64,000 nt of DNA. It comes from Atherinomorus stipes. Taxonomy: Eukaryota; Chordata; Actinopteri; Atheriniformes; Atherinidae. The stretch covers positions 27,649-91,648 of the forward strand of contig JALJCO010013662.1 of NCBI GenBank assembly GCA_023101725.1, read 5' to 3'. Below, piece by piece: positions 57,674-64,000 of this stretch (its first letter is position 1; every line of letters begins with the position of its first letter). Position numbers and translations under genes: made by a program. The notes beneath the pieces are model-generated. The model was not told where the DNA came from, did no database searches, and was given only the letters and a program-made list of their open reading frames with translations.

Positions 57674-58063
57674 TCATTCAACAGCACATGTAGGGCAATA
57701 TACAAGCGCACAGCCTTTGCAGATAAATTTCTTACACCTGTAGCACACATTATGTGTTTTACAGTCCTTCTTTGTTGGGCAAAACTGACACCTCTTCGTC
57801 TTGCTTGCCCCAGCTTGGGCAGCGGCTGTGACAGCTGGCTCCTCAGGTCGGTCAGGAGATGTGGTACTCTGAATAGCTTTCACAACTGCTGCAGAGGCTT
57901 CTGTGCGGGGGACATGCTTCCTTCTTTCAATGAGCGGGGTTACAAGCGCCTTTCCGAGCTGCTCCAGGAACACTCTCCTCATGTTCGCTTACTAGACATG
58001 ATCTTGCTCCAAATTTCAAATGCATTGTAGGAGGAAACATCAATGATGTTGTGGAAGATGACC
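57674..58063 (-). pseudogene. piggyBac transposase C-terminal part (PGBD4-like)
   Basis: The minus-strand frame contains VFLEQLGKALVTPLIERRK and a cysteine-rich C-terminal domain (CQFCPTKKDCKTHNVCYRC, KGCALVYCPTC), which is the zinc-binding end of piggyBac transposases. Upstream, in another frame up to 58063, lies FHNIIDVSSYNAFEIW, so there is a frameshift near 57985. The preceding part of the gene is across the insertion at 61976. Confidence 0.88.
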
Positions 58064-58069
58064 AGGGGC

Positions 58070-61000
58070 TATGGGATCAAAATCATGCCAGAGACAATTT
58101 GTGTGTAAAAAAAGATTTTTCATGTAAAATAATGTTTTGAAGTTGTATAAAACAAGTCGTGCTTGTAAAAAAAAGTTATGAACCCACAGAATCATTTTGT
58201 GGTTGTGTGAGAAACCTTTGTGTGCAGAAATAGTATTTGCAAACATGTAGATCAGTTTCGTAGTTGTGTTTTATTTTTCTGTGTGTGTGAAAATTGAATT
58301 TGTACCTGTAAAAGTTTCGCCACACAAAAATATCTGTACGAGTGCGACACCTAGGGCTCGTGTGCGACACTGCACCTACGAGCTCACAAAACAGAAACTT
58401 ACAACCACAAAACTTTTTTACGGATTGAAAGACAAGTCAAAATCGTGCCACTAACAGCCAATCAGGACACTCCATTCTGGCAAGCCAAACAGCCAATGAT
58501 GTGGTGGATTGGTGATGACGTTTATTTTTGGGGACGAAGACGATACCGTTAGCAAAGGCTCTTGGCTGCTAGCAGTCAGAGCGCAGCGGCAGCTACATAC
58601 TTGTAGCAAGAGGGAGGCTGTTCAATCCGAAGTCAGCCACTGATCTGATCACTAACAGGCCTGCTGGAGAAGGCGGCTACTGGCAGAAGAACTTGGCCGG
58701 TTATTTTGGTGTTGATCGCCGCAGCTTATTGGATCATCCGTCTTGCTGAACGTGCGTTAGCTTTGGAGAGGCTAACGACTAGCACATCTCGGATAGTCCC
58801 ACTGGATTGTGCATGTACATGAATGTTGGGGGATGAGTTGTGTTGTGATGAAAGACTGAGGCTAAGCCGTGTAAGTGCTTAAACGGGCGGGATGCCCCTT
58901 ACCAGGCGTTCAACAAGGGGCTTTTATTTGCCCATTTATTATTATTTTAACTGGTAAAGGAGGACGTGTAAATGCCAAGTTGACAGGTAAACTGCCTTGT
59001 ATGGATAACTTCACTGTTTATTGAGAAAAGCAGTTTGTCAGGTATGTTCAGTTTTAGCCACAGATATTTTCTTTATCCATTTCTTTGTCATTGAAATGCA
59101 ACTAAGGTTGTTTTTATTTTTTTCCAGACATTGATAAAGCTGGAGTTCACATGATTGTCTGTGTCTCATTCATTCACAACTGATCAGTAAACATAAACAA
59201 CTGATCAATTATCCAGCGTCTAACATGTCAGCTGGAATCTCAGATAGATTATCTAATTTTTAGTTTACTTTGTTCATTAAACAGATTTTTTTTATTCAAT
59301 GATAAATGTTACTATAATACAATGTTGTTTTAATGTCTTTTTTCAACTTTGAAAAGCAAGAGGTCGATTCATGATCGATTTAACATAAACCAAAAATCAA
59401 CGTTATTTCAAGAAAGGGAAGCCATCGCCAGCAGGTGGTACTGAATAAAAACAATAAGAACTTTATTAAAGAAATAAACATGGTACTAAAGTAATATAAG
59501 TGGAAAAATAGGCTCAATAAATGTTCAAATAAAAGTAATAAAATAAGAGAACTAAAATGCAAAAAGGCGCTTGTGATGACTGGCGCCTTCACTGGCTGTG
59601 GATCCATCCCGGTCCGTGGCGGCCGCACTGAGCCTCCTCTTGGGGTCCACAACCGTCCTCCGACTCCCGAGCCATGTTTCTCCACCGCCACCATCCCCTG
59701 AGCCCCCAGCCAGAGGGATCAGACGTCCTCCGCCAACCTGTCCTGCTCCCCTGTCTCTTTCTCGGGACTCTGTAAATTTCCCGTATTTTAATAACAGCCT
59801 ATTTGAAGAAAAAAAAAAATCCTCTGCTTCTCCAAACTGACTTCGCCAGCTTCAGGAGAACCGCCACCTGCAGGAGCCTGGAACAGTGTGGTGAAACGCA
59901 TCCACCAAAAAACACGTTGTCCTCATTATTTATGAAGTTTATGATATCTGTAAAGCCTTTAAGCCCGATTGACACCACGTGCGCGTGCGTGCGTCGTGGT
60001 CCGTCAACTTATGCCGGTAGGGTTTTTCTGTGTGATGCGTCAACAGCAGAACACTGCGCGCTTCTGGGTTTCAACATTGTTCATGTAAAACAATCCTCTG
60101 CATTCTGAAGGTGTGATGCTTGTAGGAGCCATAAATAGCGTTTTGGTGTTGATCAGGGATTGATGATTATTTTAATTTTGGTTGTCATGGTGACGTCTGG
60201 CATGGGTGACGTGGTGGTAATCAGTGACATTGAGCTGTCACTGTCACACGGGAGAGAGGAGGGCTGGGTAGCAAGCTTTTTTTATCCCTACACAAAGCTT
60301 GTGGGCGTTAAGTGTGCTGTTATGAAACAGTTTGTCCCGCATCAGGTGCGCTATAACGCGCCTTATTAAAAGAGAAACGCAGCCGAGCCTTGTGCGTAAT
60401 TCTTATGGAAGCACCAGGGCTTCATGCAAATAGCTAGATGAAGCCATCCCCTGCCTCCAGTGTCTGTGGAAGTCACAATGCTTAAAGCCGTGACTGTGTC
60501 GATGTCGGGGAATCCCTGCGTCATTAATGAATCCCAGAGACACACGAGTGAATATCAGAAATTAGAAGTTTGGTAATGTAAATAAAACGTTTAACTTACA
60601 TACCAGTAATGTGAAATAAAGAGTAAACGTGTTAATTGAAAATATATGCAAAATAAATAAACGTGCGTCATATACAATTTAGTCCTTTTATTTAGGCTGT
60701 AAAATAATGTAGGAATGTTCACAAATGATGTGTCAACAATGATGATCAGAATCTGATCGGCCTGGTAGTTAGAAAGTGGTTCTTTAAGATTTTCTATAGC
60801 CTATTGTGTCTGATTTTATGTGGCCCAGCGTCCCACTTTGGGCATCAAACGTGTTTTTAACACCGACATCGCGTTTGATCTGGACGGGCTGGCACAGATA
60901 TGTGGACTCCCTGGAAGTCGAGCCCATTGAAACTGAAAATGTTCTAGGTAGCTCTGGCTATTCACATGAGTGACAGGAACACAAAGAATTTTACATTACT

Positions 61001-61975
61001 TTCCTTATTAACCAGATAACCGCACATGCCTTTTATAAAAGACTTCAGCCGTCGCTTTTTCTTTCTTTTTTTGACGACTGCAGCAATCAAGTAAACAGTA
61101 GGCTATGTGGTGGCAGCTTACTGCACAACCTGCCAGTAAAACACGATTTTGCTTTTCTTTCTTACTTTTTATTTTTAAGGGGGCTTTGACACGGTAACCA
61201 CAGCATTATACGACTCAGCTTTAAATGGTTGCCAGCTTCCAGTGGGACCAGCCAAGATGTGCTAGTCGTTAGCCTTTTCAAAGCTAACGCACGTCCAGTA
61301 CAATATACGATTCAATAAGCTGCGGCGATCAACACCAAAATAATCGGCCAAGTTCCTCTGCCAGTAGCCGCCTTCTCCAGCAGGCCTGTTAGTAATCAGA
61401 TCAGTGGCCGACTTCGGATTGAACAGCCTCCCTCTTGCTACAAGTATGTAGCTGCCGCTGCGCTCTGACTGCTAGCAGCCAAGAGCCTTTGCTAACGGTA
61501 TCGTCTTCGTCCCCAAAAATAAACGTCATCACCAATCCACCACATCATTGGCTGTTTGGCTTGCCAGAATGGAGTGTCCTGATTGGCTGTTAGTGGCACG
61601 ATTTTGACTTGTCTTTCAATCCGTAAAAAAGTTTTGTGGTTGTAAGTTTCTGTTTTGTGAGCTCGTAGGTGCAGTGTCGCACACGAGCCCTAGGTGTCGC
61701 ACTCGTACAGATATTTTTGTGTGGCGAAACTTTTACAGGTACAAATTCAATTTTCACACACACAGAAAAAATAAAACACAACTACGAAACTGATCTACAT
61801 GTTTGCAAATACTATTTCTGCACACAAAGGTTTCTCACACAACCACAAAATGATTCTGTGGGTTCATAACTTTTTTTTTACAAGCACGACTTGTTTTATA
61901 CAACTTCAAAACATTATTTTACATGAAAAATCTTTTTTACACACAAATTGTCTCTGGCATGATTTTGATCCCATA
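58070..61975. mobile_element. 3.9-kb long-TIR element inside the piggyBac gene
   Basis: Begins TATGGGATCAAAATCATGCC and ends with its inverted copy. The arms remain similar for about 740 bp (58070 to about 58816 and about 61237 to 61975). The target appears duplicated as 6 bp, AGGGGC (58064-58069 and 61976-61981), judged by the continuity of piggyBac coding sequence on both sides. The interior of about 2.4 kb shows no recognisable transposase, so the superfamily is unknown. Long TIRs and a 6-bp duplication recall Polinton- or Dada-type elements, but no protein supports either. Confidence 0.85.
58817..61236. other. Interior of the long-TIR element
   Basis: About 2.4 kb with short frames only on both strands. 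None is longer than about 105 codons and none is recognisable. A poly-A stretch lies near 59806-59820. Confidence 0.5.
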
Positions 61976-63363
61976 AGGGGCCAGCCGGCCGTCATCCTTC
62001 TGCAGCTGTAGGTTCCAATCACCTTATCCAGGTTGTCCACACCTCCTTTGTTGCAGTTATAGTAAAGGATGATGGTTGGCTTCTTGTCCTCACGATCACT
62101 AATGTCAGCATCTGTGTGCAGGGTGGATGTCAGAAGAGCAGGTAGGTGTGCTGATGCTGCAAGTGTGGACCCCAGGAGAGCAGGTGAGGACGGTGCTGCA
62201 GATGTGGGTGTCAGGTGAGCAGGTAGGGATGCTGATGCTGCAGGTGAGGACCCCAGGAGGACAGGTGAGGATGTTGCTGCAGATGTGGGTGTCAGGTGAG
62301 CAGGTAGGGATGCTGATGCTGCAGGTGAGGACCCCAGGAGAGCAGGTGAGGATGTTGCTGCAGATGTGGGTGTCAGGTGAGCAGGTAGGGATGCTGATGC
62401 TGCAGGTGAGGACCCCAGGAGGACAGGTAAGGATGCTGCTGCAGATGTGGATGCCAGATGACCAGGTGAGTATGCTGCTTCAGCAGGTGTGGGCACCAGG
62501 AGATCAGGTGAGGGTGGTGCTGCCGGTGTGAACACCAGGGCAGCAGGTGAGGCTGCTGCTGGGACAGGTAGGGTAACAGCAGGTGAGACATCCTCATCCT
62601 CATCTGTTTGTGGGTGGTCTGTGAGCTTTTGGGAGAAGACCCTGAGGGTGAGCAGCTCCTCTGTCCTCCTGAGGGCTTCTGCTCTTAATCTGCTGCCCAG
62701 GTTTTTTCTAGCCCACCTGGTTGCCACCTGAAGGGGCTCTGTCCACTCAGAATTGTCGCATTCTGAGAGGTCGATGCAGCCTTCATCGATGACCTGGTGA
62801 TAATGTGTCTCCAGGATGGAGATAACGCCTTTCTCCCACTTTCTGGCATTTTCCTGCAGGAGGGAGCTGGTGTCCTCATCAGGGGAGGCTGGCTTGATGA
62901 AGCTGCTCAGGTGTCTGGTGGTTCTGGCGATGCTGTGAGGTGCTTCAGGTCCAGAGATGTTGATCAGGTGGTGGAATGCCTTGATGATGCCATAAACGCA
63001 GCGAACTTTAAAAGGAAAATCGGGGTCCTCAGGGTGGGCTCTGACCTGGCTGTCTCCGCGTTGCTGTCTTGCAGATTTGGGACGCGGTTGCTGTCGGTTC
63101 CTCCCTCCGTCATGGCGGCGTTGCTGTCCCGTGTCAGCGTGTCGGGACTCCCGATGGCTGCTGCGGATCCCGTCCGTGTCGGCGCGGCGGCGGGGATGAG
63201 CTGTGTCCCCCTGCGGTGAGTGGCGGCGGTCCTCCGCCAGGACCGTGGCGTAGGAGAGTCGGGTGGTTCGTTGAGTGGGTCCGTGAGGGAGCGGCTGAAG
63301 CTGGCGGCGTCCCCGGCTGTAGCGGACCTGCATCCAGTTCTCTTCATCATCCGAATAAAACAT
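61976..63363 (-). pseudogene. Chimeric ORF: retroelement ORF1-like domain, PAS repeat, piggyBac piece
   Basis: A single frame of about 485 codons from ATG 63363 (an earlier ATG at 63387 is possible). Residues 1 to about 100 are Arg/Gln-rich. About 110-235 form a helical domain (FPFKVRCVYGIIKAFHHL, WEKGVISILETHYHQV, ATRWARKNLGSRLRAEAL) that I recall from ORF1/gag-like proteins of fish retroelements. About 260-420 are Pro/Ala/Ser-rich tandem repeats. The last part, near 61976-62110, is piggyBac transposase with NKGGVDNLDKV, containing the third catalytic Asp. The frame then runs into the long-TIR element and stops at 61906. The piggyBac catalytic core upstream is missing. Confidence 0.7.
62130..62530 (-). 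repeat. 81-bp tandem repeat within the chimeric ORF
   Basis: About four to five units of 81 bases, encoding repeats with LLGSSPAASASLPAHLTPTS. The unit is a multiple of three and keeps the frame. Shorter 42-bp half-units are visible. Confidence 0.88.
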
Positions 63364-63387
63364 CGTGGCTAATAATGTGTCTCTCAA

Positions 63388-64000
63388 GCGTGTTTATATA
63401 TATATATGTATATATTTATTTAATAGACTCTGAGTTATTTAAATTAATAAAATAAACGGCGTCCAGGGTGACGCTAAATTTCCAACTTAAAAAGTTTAGG
63501 CCTTTGGTCACCATAACCTTTTTAAGTTGGGAAATAGAAAATGGAAGTGATGTGGTTCCTTCCACATGGAGCAAGCATGGGATGGGGCAAATTCAGATTC
63601 CTGAACCTTGAAGCACCTGCAATCGAGTTCCTAAGAGGAAATGCCACTGGTCACTCGGTTTGCCAACGGTCCCCATGCTCTGGCATTGTGAACTAGACTA
63701 CTTGCATTGTTATATATCTTGAAGGTAGAGATTTATGGGCTGTCAAAATGCATCCAAGCGTGACCCGCTAACTGTGTATTATTAGTGACACCCCTGTTGT
63801 CAAAGGTCAAAAGTTAAATCCATGGAAAATGTACCAAACAGGCTTCACGTGTGATCATCCTTGAATATGACATGGTCTGTACCCACCACACTTTTATGTA
63901 GAGCCACCAAACTCTCAGGGTAGCATCAGGGGATAGTCCTGGATGAGTGTAGCAAATTTGGGCTCTGTGGGGTCAATGGGAGCCAAGCTGGAACAGTCAA
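63388..64000. other. Unassigned right edge
   Basis: A TA-rich run at about 63395-63420 and a short inverted repeat (TTTCCAACTTAAAAAG against CTTTTTAAGTTGGGAAA, 63478-63536). No gene or piggyBac end recognised. Confidence 0.45.

Noticed and set aside
59380..59840. An open frame on each strand inside the long-TIR element as a transposase
   Set aside because: About 100 and 80 codons, low complexity at one end, and no catalytic motif or family resemblance.
63478..63536. Inverted repeat as a transcription terminator
   Set aside because: Rho-independent terminators do not apply to a vertebrate genome, and the stem is AT-rich with a long loop. Nothing more is claimed.

Overview
The window looks like teleost fish chromosomal DNA. 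Three exons of a vertebrate-type ciliary opsin sit on the minus strand, separated by large introns. Almost everything else is fish-type repeat: hAT, Harbinger, piggyBac and Tc1 DNA elements, L2-like and Rex1-like LINEs, a Ty3/gypsy-type LTR element, MITEs and long minisatellites. No prokaryotic gene organisation is present. The species cannot be named from sequence alone.

Host gene. The only confident host gene is a TMT-type (teleost multiple tissue) opsin. Exon 1 is 31372-31717, exon 2 is 23089-23414 and exon 3 is 7696-7929, with consistent phases and GT-AG junctions. Together they give 302 residues from the start codon to the end of TM7. The C-terminal exon was not found and is probably left of the window. 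Intron 1 (about 8 kb) holds a hAT MITE, a minisatellite of about 3 kb split by a fold-back element, and an L2-like LINE. Intron 2 (about 15 kb) holds a full-length Harbinger element, a Rex1-like LINE carrying a hAT MITE, a ZBED/hAT remnant carrying a piggyBac-like MITE, and Tc1 and other remnants.

1-7.5 kb. A 37-bp tandem repeat is split by a hAT-type MITE, which holds a gypsy-type LTR retrotransposon (gag-pol, minus strand, broken), whose 5' LTR holds another hAT-type MITE. All three insertions have exact target-site duplications, so the order is readable. An L2-like LINE 3' end follows.

32-37.9 kb. Upstream of the opsin lie a Harbinger-derived element with remnants of both Harbinger genes, several MITEs (one nested with an exact 8-bp duplication), and a TTAA-flanked fold-back element carrying a LINE fragment.

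38-45 kb. Four unrelated minisatellites (47-, 43-, 21- and about 22-bp units) lie nearly back to back. The long ORFs here are repeat artefacts.

45.7-57.2 kb. LINE 3' end, MITEs, a near-perfect palindrome of about 200 bp, then a region of local duplications. It includes exon-like 35-bp cassettes repeated with splice-like borders, and a possible multi-exon plus-strand gene of unknown function near 52.4-53.0 kb.

57.2-63.4 kb. A piggyBac-type element (minus strand) is split by a 3.9-kb element with TIRs of about 740 bp and a 6-bp duplication. The upstream half of the piggyBac gene survives only as the end of a chimeric ORF that starts with a retroelement ORF1-like domain and a Pro/Ala/Ser-rich tandem repeat.
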